From Epiperipatus broadwayi (taxonomy: Eukaryota; Onychophora; Udeonychophora; Euonychophora; Peripatidae): 64,000 nt of DNA. The translations under genes were made by a program, and so were the position numbers. Positions 45,195 through 56,349 of the stretch are shown in pieces. The stretch is from positions 1,597,353 to 1,661,352 of the forward strand of contig JAQFVV010000205.1 of assembly GCA_028023455.1 (NCBI GenBank), in the 5' to 3' direction. The first letter of the stretch is position 1, and each line of letters opens with the position of its first letter. The notes beneath the pieces are model-generated. The model ran no database searches. It had not been told where the DNA came from and saw nothing but the letters and a program-made list of their open reading frames with translations.

Positions 45195-45695
45195 CATTAT
45201 AAAAATATTTCAACATGTAACACTCGTTAAACATTTTTCAAAGAAATTGCACTTTAATACATCTCAGCAACAAAAGTTTATAATTCATTACAGAGCGTAG
45301 TCCAATATAAAAGAAAGATTAACAATATTACAAATTAACTACAGCTGAGCACTGTTTTCGATTAGGTGGGTCATATTCGTAACACTAGATAAAGGCAGAT
45401 TTGTAAGTGAGGGAGAGGAAGCAGAAAATGAACATATAAAGTAGTTAATGTGTAAATTGATAAATTTACATATTCCACTTGCATGTTAAAGCAACACATG
45501 AATCCTTTTTATTTATAGCATGGATGTTGTTGCTGACATACTATACCTATTTAAATTTTATCTTTTGATCCTTGCGCTAAGCGTAAACTACTTTAATGTT
45601 AAGCAAATCGAAGTTGTGACCAAAATCAATATCGTGCTCCAGTTATACTAATTTTAGGTTGGGGTCTATTTTAGTGCAACTATATATATACGCTA
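45195..45695. other. No gene seen
   Basis: No element with certainty. TTGCGCTAAGCGTAAAC at about 45573 resembles the sequence just after the hammerhead-like motif of PLE-1 (GTGCTAAGCGTAAATAAA at 28460), so this may be the terminal region of another PLE. Confidence 0.3.
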
Positions 45696-45699
45696 GTTG

Positions 45700-46200
45700 T
45701 GTTAACCTTGTGGCACTATTGGTACAGGATTCACCATAATAAATCGCATTGTAAATAGGTTCACTGCAACTAATTTTGTAAATGATCTGGAGGTCCTGAT
45801 CCAGAGGCTACTTATCTTTAGTATTGTTTAATAACTATTTTAGATTAGGAGAGGTTCTGAAGCTAACATTGAATTCCTCAGAGAAAATTGTTTTTAATTT
45901 TTGCAATACACCAGGCATAAATGGAAGGCTAATCCATGCATTAGTATTGTTATGGTTTGGAGTCCTGGTGTTTATGTAGAATACATTTTTTGAGAGAGCT
46001 TATTAAGCAATTATTGGTCATATCCTACATTGACTAAGTCTTTGATGTAATTTTCAATGTTATATCTCCTCTGCCTCAAACTTGCAAAGCGTTTGGTTTC
46101 TGTGAAGGAAAAACTTGAAGCCAGATAATTTGTGTGGTGTGGGAGTGTGCAAATGAGAGAGAATCGTACTTCGGATATTGAAAGGTTTAATGATCATTTT
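45700..46200 (-). pseudogene. PLE-3: Penelope-like fragment
   Basis: Minus strand from about 46150 reads PHHTNYLASSFSFTETKRFA, then SLRQRRYNIENYIKDLVNVG, YDQ and LLNKLSQKM. This is the H-x-x-H-T...F-S...R-R...L-x-x-x-G-Y pattern between RT thumb and GIY-YIG domain in Penelope-like elements. The GIY-YIG part is not clearly readable. Weak but specific match. Confidence 0.42.
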
Positions 46201-46940
46201 ATAATTTATTTCATTATTAGATTGTTGTAAATATATATCCCAGAATTTTATTCCTTATATAATTCTTTTCAATTTAGACAAATTGTTTTATGCAAGAAAT
46301 CATGGAATAGACTACTTACATAAAGAAGAAATTACCTTGTACAGATATATATATATCATGCAAATCCACAAATACATATAAATACATACATAAGTAAAAG
46401 CATGTATTTTGTTTAAATTCGTTTGGAACTGATAAGATCGGAATCGAAAGACATGATCAAAACTTTAGGTTTGCTGATAGTATGTTAACATGAATAATAT
46501 ATATCCAATTTAAAATAGAAATATTATGGATGACTCTTAGAAGGTTGAATATTATCATACAGATATAAATGAAATAGTTGAAGTGATAAACTCCAAGAAC
46601 TATTAATATAAATAATTGCGTTACCATTTAGTTGTCATGTTCAATAATGTTTTTACAGAAACAAATGATCGCTTTTTATTGTAAACTAAAATTTAATATG
46701 GAGAATTATCTTGAAATAGAACAGCTAGAGAGATTCCTGTTAAATCATCCAGGATTTTTAATGCAAATTGATTTGAATTGACCGATATTTAAATTTACAG
46801 AGCAGAGCTATTTCGACTCATTTTACATTCTGCAAATAAAAGATCAAATATATAATGATAAATAAATGCAGTATCATATATAAATAGCAGTTGTTTATGT
46901 TGAACTACTTGTAATATTAATATAAATAGGTTCTATAGCA
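46201..46940. other. No gene seen
   Basis: AT-rich spacer between two PLE remnants in opposite orientation. Confidence 0.35.
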
Positions 46941-48114
46941 TAGCAGCTGTGTTTAGTAAACATTTTACAAATTACTATTTTTTTTACTTTGATACAAGGT
47001 TTCATAAGAAAGTTCATTTGAACTCCAATAACCAGAGGAGTGAATATTTTAAAAAGTTACATCAGAAAACATTGAGAAAACATAGCATTCAGTTAGTTTT
47101 AAATAAATGTTTAAAAAAAGCAAATGAAAATTTTTAATTAGTTCTGCTGAGGTTAAACACCTCAAGAGTAAATGGTGAAGACAAACTTAGTCATTTTATT
47201 ATGATGAAAGGAGATATTTTTAGAGATAAAATAAATAAAGTCTTGAACAATGATATATATATATATGTTTAGAAAAATATTGTAGTATCTTATTAAAAGG
47301 ACTTTAATATGTATTAATTAGAAAAATGCAACTATTTAAAATACTATTCAAATGATTTTATATCAGTTTAAGGTATTTAGAAATATTAAAACATACAAAT
47401 TAGATTTTCCATTTAAGATTTATTTTTGGCTTTTTCATGGTGTTAAGGAGATTTCTAGATTCCTGCATAATTTTTTAAAGTTTGTCAATTTTGTTAATTA
47501 TGAAGTTTTATCTTTTTGTTAGACTTTTGATATAATTAATAATTTTATGATCAAAGATAATTGAGTACAGTTTTGATATTGAGAAAATATATCAGTCTGT
47601 TAATGGATTGAACAGTAATGATGTTTTTATTTCTATATTGGCATGTAATGGTTCTTTATCTGGAAATAAAATTAAGGTTACTAAAGATTTCCTTTTATTA
47701 TTGGAGGATTTTATGTATTTTGCTTACAATGGTAAATTTTGTAAGATTAATGAAGGATGTATAATATGTTATATTATTTCACTATTAATTTGTTGGATAT
47801 ATATATATAGTAATTAATTATTAGAAATAATTATTAATTATGAATCTCTATTTTTAACATTGTTAACATGTTGATTATAGTGAAAAAGAATAGGTTAGAA
47901 AAATTATTAAATAAATTAGATAGTTTTGATCCTTCTGTAAAATAATTTTAGAAGGAAGGGACTTGATTTTGTTCATTTAAAGCAGGGTATGCATATTTTT
48001 TCCAATTGTCACAATCCATCACTTATATTTTGTATGCATGATCTTAAATGTCTTTTAAAATTGGAAAACAATAAACATCTTTATGCTATCCCATAAAATA
48101 ATAATCAGAAAATA

Positions 48115-48400
48115 ATAAATTCTTTACAATAGCTATATAAATATCAAATTTTTTTATACATTAAAGGCCTTTTTCAGTACCTTATTTAGTGCCCTTTTCA
48201 AATGTTAATAATCTATTACATTAACAAACTATTTCAGACATAAAACCATTTAGGGTTCAATAATGGTTTTATGTCTGAAATAGTTCGTTAACGTAAAAGA
48301 TTATTAACATTTGAAAAGGGCACCAAATCACGTGTTGAAAAAAGCTTTTAATGTATAAAAAAAATTGATATTTGTATAGCGGTTATAAAGAATTTATTTT
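48115..48400. repeat. Long fold-back, about 130-bp arms
   Basis: Near-perfect inverted arms at 48115-48247 and 48261-48400 meeting around ACCATTTAGGGTTCAATAATGGT. Inner arm sequence TTCAGACATAAAACCATT; outer arm sequence AATTCTTTA...ATATCAAATTTTTTT. Non-coding. It could be a MITE or a double-ended insertion like the RZ families, but I see no hammerhead core. Confidence 0.75.
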
Positions 48401-48626
48401 TTTCTTATTATTATAAATGTCTTAATATTTTCTTTGTTTGGAACATGACAAATACAATATACAAATTTTGAATTCATCATTATGAAAAAACTTTTCATTC
48501 TGTATTATATCTTACTTGTCGATAAACAGAGCAAAACTCTCCATACAGTATTGCCACCTGTGCTAAACAGAGTAATCAATGGATGCCGGAAGGCTTGTGC
48601 ATAAAATCCCTATCTAATGCCTACTC

Positions 48627-48685
48627 ATCCAATATCCCCAGACTAGTTTCTGGCTTGTGGCCTTCATCAGTGAGGAGCTTTGGAT
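48627..48685 (-). ncRNA. Hammerhead ribozyme, type I, intact core
   Basis: Minus strand, 59 nt in order: AUCCAA (stem I outer), AGC (internal loop), UCCUCA (stem I inner), CUGAUGA, A, GGC, CACAA, GCC, A, GAAAC, UA, GUC, UGGGGA (pairs UCCUCA with one G-U), UA, UUGGAU (pairs AUCCAA). Stem III is only two pairs closed by UA, as in the minimal hammerheads of Penelope elements and animal retrozymes. All core residues are present; cleavage is expected between GUC and UGGGGA (48641/48640). One departure from consensus: A/A where stem II normally starts with G-C. Confidence 0.88.
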
Positions 48686-49082
48686 CTGAGAGTACTGCAT
48701 CTAGATCTTAGGATCTAATGCAACCCTCTAGCAACCACCTTTTATCTCTACTTAACTACAAAACTATGAGAATGAAATTGAAAACACAAAAAATATTTTC
48801 AATCTAAGCTCAATAGCTTATATAGTCATATGGGTCTGAACTCAGTTCAGCACCCATACATTTTGGTGTCTTTGGCTCTTTTACAACCATAGCCACCACT
48901 ATCCCATTAGGCAGGATTGGTGTTAAACCATTAAGCATCACATGATCACATTTCCTATACTAGCACATTAATTGTTGATAAACAGAGCAAAACTCTCCAT
49001 ACAGTATTGCCACCTGTGCTAAACAGAGTAATCGATGGATGCCAGAAGGCTTGTGCATAAAATCCCTATCTAATGCCTACTC

Positions 49083-49141
49083 ATCCAATATCCCCAGACT
49101 AGTTTCTGGCTTGTGGCCTTCGTCAGTGAGGAGCTTTGGAT
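49083..49141 (-). ncRNA. Hammerhead ribozyme, type I, intact core
   Basis: Same as the copy 456 bp to the left except CUGACGA; the changed base is position 7, the only free position of the core box. Cleavage expected between 49097 and 49096. Confidence 0.88.
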
Positions 49142-49481
49142 CTGAGAGCACTGCATCTAGATCTTAGGATCTAATGCAACCCTCTAGCAACCACCTTTTA
49201 TCTCTACTTAACTACAAAACTATGAGAATGAAATTGAAAACACAAAAAATATTTTTAATCTAAGCTCAATAGATTATATAGTCATATGGGTCTGAACTCA
49301 GCTCAGCACCCATACATTTTGGTGTCTTTGGCTCTTTTATGACTATATAAGCTATTGAGCTTAGATTGAAAATATTTTTTGTGTTTTCAATTTCATTCTC
49401 ATAGTTTGTAGTTAAGTAGAGATAAAAGGTGGTTGCTAGAGGGTTGCATTAGATCCTAAGATCTAGATGCAGTGCTCTCAG

Positions 49482-49540
49482 ATCCAAAGCTCCTCACTGA
49501 TGAAGGCCACAAGCCAGAAACTAGTCTGGGGATATTGGAT
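49482..49540 (+). ncRNA. Hammerhead ribozyme, type I, intact core
   Basis: Forward copy in the right half, identical in the core to the 48.6-kb ribozyme (CUGAUGA, GGC/GCC, GAAAC, GUC, UGGGGA, UUGGAU). Because the two halves are inverted, a transcript of either strand would contain at least one ribozyme. Confidence 0.88.
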
Positions 49541-49689
49541 GAGTAGGCATTAGATAGGGATTTTATGCACAAGCCTTCTGGCATCCATTGATTACTCTGT
49601 TTAGCACAGGTGGCAATACTGTATGGAGAGTTTTGCTCTGTTTATCAACAATTAATGTGCTAGTATAGGAAATGTGATCTTACTTGTCT

Positions 49690-50080
49690 TTGCACTTGTT
49701 TCGGACATTACACCCTTATCTTAAAATATGATAAAATATTAATTTTTCATGATGAATTAATTAAATCTGTGCACTTATTACAACAAGAAAATGCAGTTAT
49801 CATTTTTGCGACTGAATGAATGTATTCAATGATTTCTTGTTGCGCATGTATAGTGAACGTAATTTAGCTGGTGAATTTGTGAATGAAGTATGCATTATGT
49901 ATTTTAAATGAAAGCACATTTATAATCCGACTATTCATTAGCTAATGCCTGACTATGTGTAAGCCATCGCAATTATCCAAGAGCCAATTCTTGCCTATAG
50001 TAACCACGCAAATTCAAAAAATTATGTGTAATTATCCAATCTAGCATAATGTAACGTCATTTACCTTATTTTTTTAAATT
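49690..50080. other. No gene seen
   Basis: AT-rich; part of the PLE-2 neighbourhood but not alignable by eye. Confidence 0.35.
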
Positions 50081-51198
50081 CAGATGGTCCACTTGTTCTC
50101 CCTGATCAATATCTTCCTCAACCCTGAATTAAAAGTTTTAGATTTATTAAGGATAAGAGATTTAAAAAAAATAACTGTTTGGTTTCTACTCATTATGTTA
50201 GAAGTAAGGATTTAAGATTTTCTGCTATTAGACTTAATAACTATCAGTCTATTACTCATGAAATAGCTGCTTTAAGGAGTTTTTGCTATAGAAATGAGCA
50301 ATTAATTAATTTTAAAAGATTAGTTGCATTTTAAGAAAGAATTTTATATGTATTAGCATAGATTATTCTAATAAATTGTTTATGATATTTTATTTAATAG
50401 AAATTATAATAGTGATAAGAATAATTTTTAAAATGTTAATATAAAGGGAAAAATTGATTTTTTGTTGTTGTTGTTTTTTAATTGTCTTCATATAAGGTTT
50501 TAAAGAGAAATCATATTATATTAACTATTAAGAAAATAGTAAGGGAGGTGCTATTTTAAGTAATTTATTGAATAATGCAAAAGAGAAAACTGATAGTAAT
50601 ACTATTCCTGCAGTTATTTGTGTTATTCCCTTTTTTAAAAAAAATATTTACAGGTGACATTAATTTGAGTTTAAATGAAAGAGTGAAAGTTCATAAAAGT
50701 TCATTAAAAAATAAATATCTTAGTTCTGCATTATATATTCCTATAAGAAATGCATGCCATCTGTTTATATGCTTGAGCAGGCTAAAGTTGTTTTCTTTGA
50801 AAAGAATGAAAAGAAGAGAAAAATTAAAAAAATTTTTAAAATAAAGATTTATGATTCCAAAACACTAACTTATTTATAAATCCTTCTAATATTAACAATA
50901 ATTAGAAAGTGAGTTGTTATGGGAAGATAGAACAATATATTTGTTTTGGTATTTGAGAAGTCTAATTAGGCAGGGAAATTATTGGTACTAAATTTGTAAT
51001 TAAATTTAATTGCAAATTGGTGTACTTAATTTATATACAGTATATGCACTTTTTTTGATATTGAAGTCAAGAGATGTGTACTAGCTCCAATTTTTACTTT
51101 TTTATATTGATTTTTTCCCTTTATTTGGATTTGTAATTCAAATTTGTGTACATCCTTTCAAATCTTAATTTTGAGTAGCTGTCTTTGTCTTCATCGCC

Positions 51199-52501
51199 AT
51201 GGCCCAAAAACCACCTTACAAAGTTGCTGATATTAGTTTAGCAGCATTTGATCATAAAGAATTGACTTTGGCTGAAAATGAAATGCCTGGGTTAATGTCC
51301 CTACATAAAAAAATATGGGGCAGTAAAGCCTTTAAAGGGAGCTCGGATCACCAGTTATCTTCACATGACTATTCAAACTGGAGTTCTTATTGAAACTTTA
51401 CTTGAGCTTGGTGCCGAAGTTCAGTGGTCGAACTGCAATTTTTTTCAACTCACGATCATGCTGCTGCTGCTATGGCTGCTAGAGGAGTTGCTATTTATGC
51501 TGGGAAAGGTGAAACTGATGAAGAATATATTTGGTGCATTGAATAAACTTTAATCTTTCCTAAGGGTGAGCCCTTGAATATGATTCTGGACGATGGCAGA
51601 GATCTGTCAAATCTCGTTCATGAAAAATATTCACAGTATTTATCCAGTATTCGAGGTTTATCTGAAGAAACTATGACAGGTGTTCACAATCTTGATAGAA
51701 TATTAAAACAAGGCATTCTGAAAGTATCTTCATTTAATGTAATGATAGTATTACTAAAAGCAAATTTGATAACTTATACAGTATTCGAGAATCACTTACT
51801 GATGGGATTAAATGTGCTACAGATATTATGTTAACCAGTAAAATATGCATGGTGGCTGGGTATGGCGATGTTGGTAAAGGACATGCACCATCATTAAGAG
51901 CTTTTGGAGGTGGCATACTCATAACTGAAATTGATTTTATTAATGCTTCGCAAGCTGCCATGGAAGGTTATGAAGTTGTAACGATGGAAAAGGCTGCTAT
52001 CAGAGGTAGTATTTTTATTACTTACTACTACTGGTTGCAAGGATATTATACGTGAACATTTTTAAATATGAAAGATGATGCTATAGTCTGTAATATTGGC
52101 CATTTTGATTGTGAAATAAATGTCAAATGGTTAGAAGAAAACGCCATTGAAAAGGTGAATAGTAAACCTCAGGTAGATTGATTTAAATTATCAAATGGAA
52201 GATACATAATATTGTGAGCCAAAGGTAGATTAGTTAATCTTTGCTGCGCCGTGGGTCATCGAAGTTTTGTTAAGAGTACTGCATTTTCTAATCAAGTACT
52301 AGCCCAAATTGAGTTGTGGACAAATCCTGGAAAGTATTCTTTAGGAATATATTTGTTACCAAAACATCTGGATGAAGAAGAAGCCCGTTTGCATTTACCC
52401 CATTTGGGTGTAGAATTGACAAAATTAACTGATGAGCAAGCCGATTATTAGGGAATATCATCTGATGGACCTTTTAAACCTGAAATATATCGCTACTTAA
52501 T
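51199..52501 (+). pseudogene. AHCY: Processed pseudogene of S-adenosylhomocysteinase
   Basis: Intronless, broken copy of the enzyme that splits S-adenosylhomocysteine to adenosine and homocysteine. It starts [17 protein letters not shown] and has the conserved [50 protein letters not shown] (in shifted frames), [27 protein letters not shown], the NAD-binding [10 protein letters not shown] (51855-51884), [47 protein letters not shown] and the terminal SSDGPFKPEIYRY. Lacks introns and has at least four frameshifts and several in-frame stops, for example after QVD near 52181 and after QADY near 52450. Full length suggests a complete mRNA was reverse-transcribed. No clear poly(A) tract remains. 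Confidence 0.92.
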
Positions 52502-52553
52502 TTTTTATTGAGATTGAAAAATATATATATATATCTTTTAAAAATTGTGTACA

Positions 52554-52692
52554 TTTGTTCATCTGCATATCAGAGTGATTTCTTTCTTCTTTATAACCTA
52601 AAGTTAGGATTATGGCAAACTTCATCGAACTTGCACTCAGCTTTAGGTTATAAGGAAGAAATCAACTGCTTCCTTATGCCAATGAACAAACA
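52554..52692. repeat. Fold-back, about 47-bp arms
   Basis: Arms 52556-52603 and 52641-52690: TTGTTCATCTGCATA...TTTATAACCTAAAG against CTTTAGGTTATAAGGAAGAA...ATGAACAA. Loop of about 37 bases. Lies just beyond the AHCY pseudogene; not obviously part of it. Confidence 0.7.
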
Positions 52693-53279
52693 TTTGCAAA
52701 TTTGATTTACCTTTTTTTGGAGACTGGTCTTTATAAACATTTATGGATAGCTTCATAAAGCAATTATCATATGCATTTTTAATGTGAATTGATTAAAGAC
52801 TTCTTAGGTTTAGATTTTCAGAATGTTTTTTTATGAGGAATGCAAATTATAAAGACTGGTTTTAGTAATTAATGTTCAAAAAATCTATTCTATGTAGCTA
52901 ATGATGGGAATAAAAATCTTCAACTTTTTAACTTGGAAAGTGGGGATCAATTTAAATATTCCGATAATGTTTTGATGGGCCTGGTTGATAATCACAAATT
53001 GTATTAAATTAAAATATTTTATTATAGTGATTTAACTACTGTACCTAGATTAGCTTTTATAGAGAGAGCTGATCTGCCTAATTTAGAATATGGAATAATA
53101 ATAATAAATACCATAAGTACGTGAGAATGGCCATTTTAACTAAAAAATACAGTGAGAGAGAGAGAGAGGAAAAACCGTGCTAGAAATGAGTTTTGCAATA
53201 ACTATACAAACCAATCTGTTAAGAGTTGTACTGCCTCGAGCAAAGACTACTACTTAATCTATCCTTATCTTGCATAAGG
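52693..53279. other. No gene seen
   Basis: AT-rich; short GA repeat at about 53152-53168. Nothing recognised. Confidence 0.4.
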
Positions 53280-54640
53280 ATGGTAAGTGAAAATTACACT
53301 ACAGAAATATTAAATGGATTATCTCCAGTCTAATGAATGTCTAATAAAAATTATTAATATACTTCCATTAAGTGGTTTGTGTCACTACTGTAAGAGGGTC
53401 AACATTTCTTCAGTGATTAAAGCATTGGATTATCAAGGTGTAGATCCAGGATATTGTCATATTTTAAAGAATATTTATAAAAATGCAACAGCAACAATTA
53501 GATTACATAATGATAGTAGGAAAGTCAACATTGAGGAGGGTGTAAGACAGGGTGACTCCACATCTCCAAAACTTTTTACAGCAGTGCTGCAAGAAGTATT
53601 TTGTGGATTAAAATGGTCAACTAAAGGAATGAAAGTAAATGGAGATTATTTAAGTCATTTAGATTTTTCAGATGATGTAGTTGTTTTTGCAAATAATGCT
53701 TTAGAGTTACAGGAAATGTTGCAGGGGTTATCAGATGAAAGTAGGAAAATAGGACTAAAGATAAATGTTAAAAAGACTAAAGTATTGTTTAATAGATTTT
53801 CTCAAAATATGAAAATAAAGATTGTTTATGATGAATTAGAAGAATTTAACAGTTACAAATACCTTGGTCAGATTATTAATACAGATGGAAATATAATGGA
53901 TGAAATTAATCATAGAATTAAACTTGGCTGGAGTGCTTTTGGTAGAAATAACTTAATACTAAAATGCAATATGCCTTTGTGTTTGAAAAAGGTTTTTAAT
54001 AAATGTATTTTACCAGTTCTTACTTATGGATCTGAGATTTGGACAATTAATAGAAGAGCAATATGGAAACTTCAGATCACTCGAGGAAGTATGGAGAGAT
54101 GCATGTTGGGAGTTATAAGAAGAGATTGAAAACCCAAAATATGGGTAATTGGAGTTGGGCTGGACATATTGTTAGAAGAGATGATAATAGATGGACAATT
54201 GAAATCTTAAACTGGATTCCAAGAGATTGTAAAAGACCCAGAAAGGGACCACATGTGAGATGGATGGATCAGGGATGATGAGAAGAGAGACTAAAGATTG
54301 GAGAAGATAGATTGAACTTGGAGAGACTTTCATCCTGCAGTGGATTGTTAATGGTTGATGATGATTATGATGATGATGAATTGGCCATCTATACATACTG
54401 AACAATGATAAAGATATGTATAAGAGATTGTGATCTAGGCCAACTGATGGCCACTGGTTCAGCTTAAAATATGCATCTTGAGGGAAATACATATTTTCCA
54501 CATGACTTTGGTCATATGTTTATAATTAAGCTCCTTCAAAAGGTGTTAAAAGCGGACGGAAACCAGCTTCTACTTTGAGAGTAGGGTATTGAAAATTATA
54601 CTACAGAAATATTCATTAAATGGATATCACTATCATTGCT
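53280..54640 (+). repeat. Dispersed repeat DR1, copy 2, split by RTE-5
   Basis: 53280-53395 and 54376-54640 carry consecutive DR1 blocks (ACACTACAGAAATATTAAATGGA...CTAATGAATGTCTAATAAAA; then GATAAAGATATGTATAAGAG, GACTTTGGTCATATGTTTAT, GGTGTTAAAAGCGGACGGAA). RTE-5 lies between them, so DR1 is the older insertion. Confidence 0.6.
53395..54375 (+). pseudogene. RTE-5: RTE-like LINE, RT palm to 3' end, best preserved
   Basis: Open for about 250 codons: SSVIKALDYQGVDPGYCHIL, then GVRQGDSTSPKLFTAVLQEV, DFSDDVVVFANNALELQEML (catalytic box FSDD, where F/YADD is usual), LKINVKKTKVLFN, NSYKYLGQIINTDG, IKLGWSAFGRNNL, YGSEIWTINRRAI and MERCMLGVIRRD. A frameshift follows, then SWAGHIVRRDDNRWTIEILN and KRPRKGPHVRWMD. 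The 3' end is TGCAGTGGATTGTTAATGG and an ATG-rich tail (TTGATGATGATTATGATGATGATGA), as in other RTE-type elements. 5'-truncated inside the RT fingers. The A-to-S change in the catalytic box and the frameshift argue against activity. Confidence 0.82.
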
Positions 54641-55545
54641 TTCTTAATTATTGAGGACTTTAGCTGACAAAAAAAAAGAATTGGAAACAGAAATGCTATG
54701 TAGGTAGTTGAAGGATGGAAAGTTGACTGCAAAAACAATTCCATTGTCATAGTGTGGGAGAATGTTTGATGATATGAGAGGTTCATATGGACCAGGCCCT
54801 ACAGTAACTTAAGTGGCTGAGGAAGGAAAAGAGCAAGAACAGAAGACTTTTTAGGGGAAACAGTATCTAGCATTGATGAACTGATATTTTATCTTATACG
54901 TTGAGCACTACTTATTTGTTACTAACTTTCATATCTTAAGGTCATTCCATCACCCAACTTCCAGGCTAGTAAGGGGTATGACTGGATTGACTTGTAGCGG
55001 TGTTTGATAATGGTGGTTCTTTGAGAATTATTTTCAGTATTTTTTTTAAAAAATAATTACTAGTTTGGGGGTGTCATGCAACATTGTACAATGTTAACAC
55101 CGCTTGACCATTTCAGGACACCTCCCCCGTTTAAAATTAATCTAGAGATCATTAATTCAATATTAGTTTATGTAATATATATATAAGTCCACAAGGCAGT
55201 CTAATTAGTGTCCATTCATCACGCAAAATTGAGCAGCAACTTTTGACCCAACGGATAAACTTGACCAACTGCTCAGGGATAAATTTACTTAGCATTTCCT
55301 TATTAAAAACTGATCACATTTATTGAAGCAATAGAATTGCATCTTTGGTATATTTGATTTCAGGCATGGTAGCTTATGCTTTTTTTCTGTTTACTGAATA
55401 AAACTTAAATTTTATTTTAAATCCTGTTAGCTCAAGTTTTGTCTAGTTAACTTTACAAACTCAAAGTATAAATTATAAATTATCAAGGAAGTGTATATTT
55501 CTTCTAGAGAGGCATTAGTATTAAACTTTTATGAACGGATATCTT
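54641..55545. other. No gene seen
   Basis: AT-rich. A GC-richer segment at about 55060-55140 (CATTTCAGGACACCTCCCCC) has no match known to me. Confidence 0.4.
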
Positions 55546-55547
55546 CA

Positions 55548-55620
55548 ATCTACTCTAGAGCCATCTACTGTGAATTTGAGTAATTAATGAATACCAGTTA
55601 ACATTTCTTACCCAAAAGTG
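55548..55620. repeat. MITE-1 terminal fragment
   Basis: AATCTACTCTAGAGCCATCT then ACTGTGAATTTGAGTAATTAATGAATACCAG: matches the left ends of MITE-1 copies 1 and 2 in order. The right end is not found; the segment to 56100 has nothing else recognised. Confidence 0.5.
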
Positions 55621-56109
55621 GAAAGGGCCAACACTTGTTTGAGAACCGATCTCTTAAAAAAATTGATAACTTAGTCAGGGTTTGAAACCAAGTTTTTTTT
55701 TTTTTGCTTTTCAGTTAGCAACTTGGATAGTAAAAAGAGGTAAAACATGATTGTTAGATGCATATATGCATCACTTCCAGTTTTAAATCCTAGTCTTTAC
55801 TGATAAGGACAAAAACCAAAAAGCAATTGGCTGAAGATGGGAATATTTTATGTCCATTGATTATTGTAAAAAGACTCAAGAATAGATGAAAATAACTCTT
55901 CTTGGAGGCATACAAGAGTTCATATGATGCTATTGTTGGTATTCAAACTTAGGTAATTAATGGTGGCTGTGAGAACAATATTTTATATATCTGGGAATTA
56001 TTTATTTTGTGAGCAATTTGGCACAATGTCAAAAACAAAAAGTCTTTGAGTAAGCAATTGGGTTTTAATTATTTTTTTATAACTATCTATAATAACATCT
56101 ATCTTATGG

Positions 56110-56345
56110 AAAGGAGCGTGTACTCAGCAAGTAGTTTTCACCCTGAGCACTTTGGCAATAGTAAACTCAACCAGTTCCCATTGTAGTAGATGTCTTAATT
56201 TGGTCAGTTGGATGGTGCTATTGTGCCCAGCCGCTTTGGCACTTGAATGTCACATGATTTCTCAAGCACCTAAGATGTTGAAAGTGGATAGAAACCAGTT
56301 ACTATCTTCCATAAGAGTACTGTAGTGAATATTATACTACAGAAA
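56110..56345 (+). repeat. Dispersed repeat DR1, copy 3
   Basis: Ends with GTTGAAAGTGGATAGAAACC, ATCTTCCATAAGAGTACTGT and AATATTATACTACAGAAATA, matching DR1 at 9.75 and 54.55 kb. Earlier part shares the CTTTGGCACTTGAATGTCAC block with 9.97 kb. Confidence 0.55.
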
Positions 56346-56349
56346 TAAT

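Larger units (their letters stand above)
48521..49676 (-). mobile_element. RZ1 copy 10: best-preserved multimer, head-to-head, 12-bp TSD
   Basis: Flanked by ATCTTACTTGTC (48509-48520 and 49677-49688). The left, minus-strand part (48521 to about 49338) contains more than one monomer: cleavage positions at 48640/48641 and 49096/49097 are 456 bp apart. At GGCTCTTTT/ATGACTATATAAGC it switches to a forward copy that runs to GTATAGGAAATGTG. Three near-consensus ribozymes lie inside. Low divergence between the copies shows recent activity. The monomer is non-coding and rich in hairpins, for example TATGGGT-x-CTGAACT-x-AGTTCAG-ACCCATA and GCATTAGATC-CTAA-GATCTAGATGC. It sits in the PLE-2 region. Confidence 0.9.
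46941..50890 (+). mobile_element. PLE-2: Penelope-like element, RT plus GIY-YIG, interrupted
   Basis: Decayed PLE on the plus strand. The N-terminal part is at 46949-47137 (EYFKKLHQKTLRKHSIQLVL). RT remnants at 47570-47800: FDIEKIYQSVNGLN, then LLLLEDFMYFAYNGKFCKIN followed by EGCIICYIISLLI in place of the usual Q-G-x-x-M-G-S-x-L-S-P-x-x-A. Around 47890-47945: LEKLLNKLDSFDPSVK. After nested inserts (fold-back 48115-48400, RZ1 copy 10), 50140-50340 is open (RFKKNNCLVSTHYVRSKDLR). A GIY-YIG nuclease remnant at 50645-50870 reads GDINLSLNERVKVHKSSLKN, KYLSSALYIPIRNACHLF, matching the Y-x-G-x-T-x-x-x-L-x-x-R-x-x-x-H core and its second histidine block. Different subfamily from PLE-1. Confidence 0.68.

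Noticed and set aside
54415-54470. CTGATGGCCACTGG as a hammerhead core in DR1
   Set aside because: No GAAA box or compatible stems follow at the right spacing.
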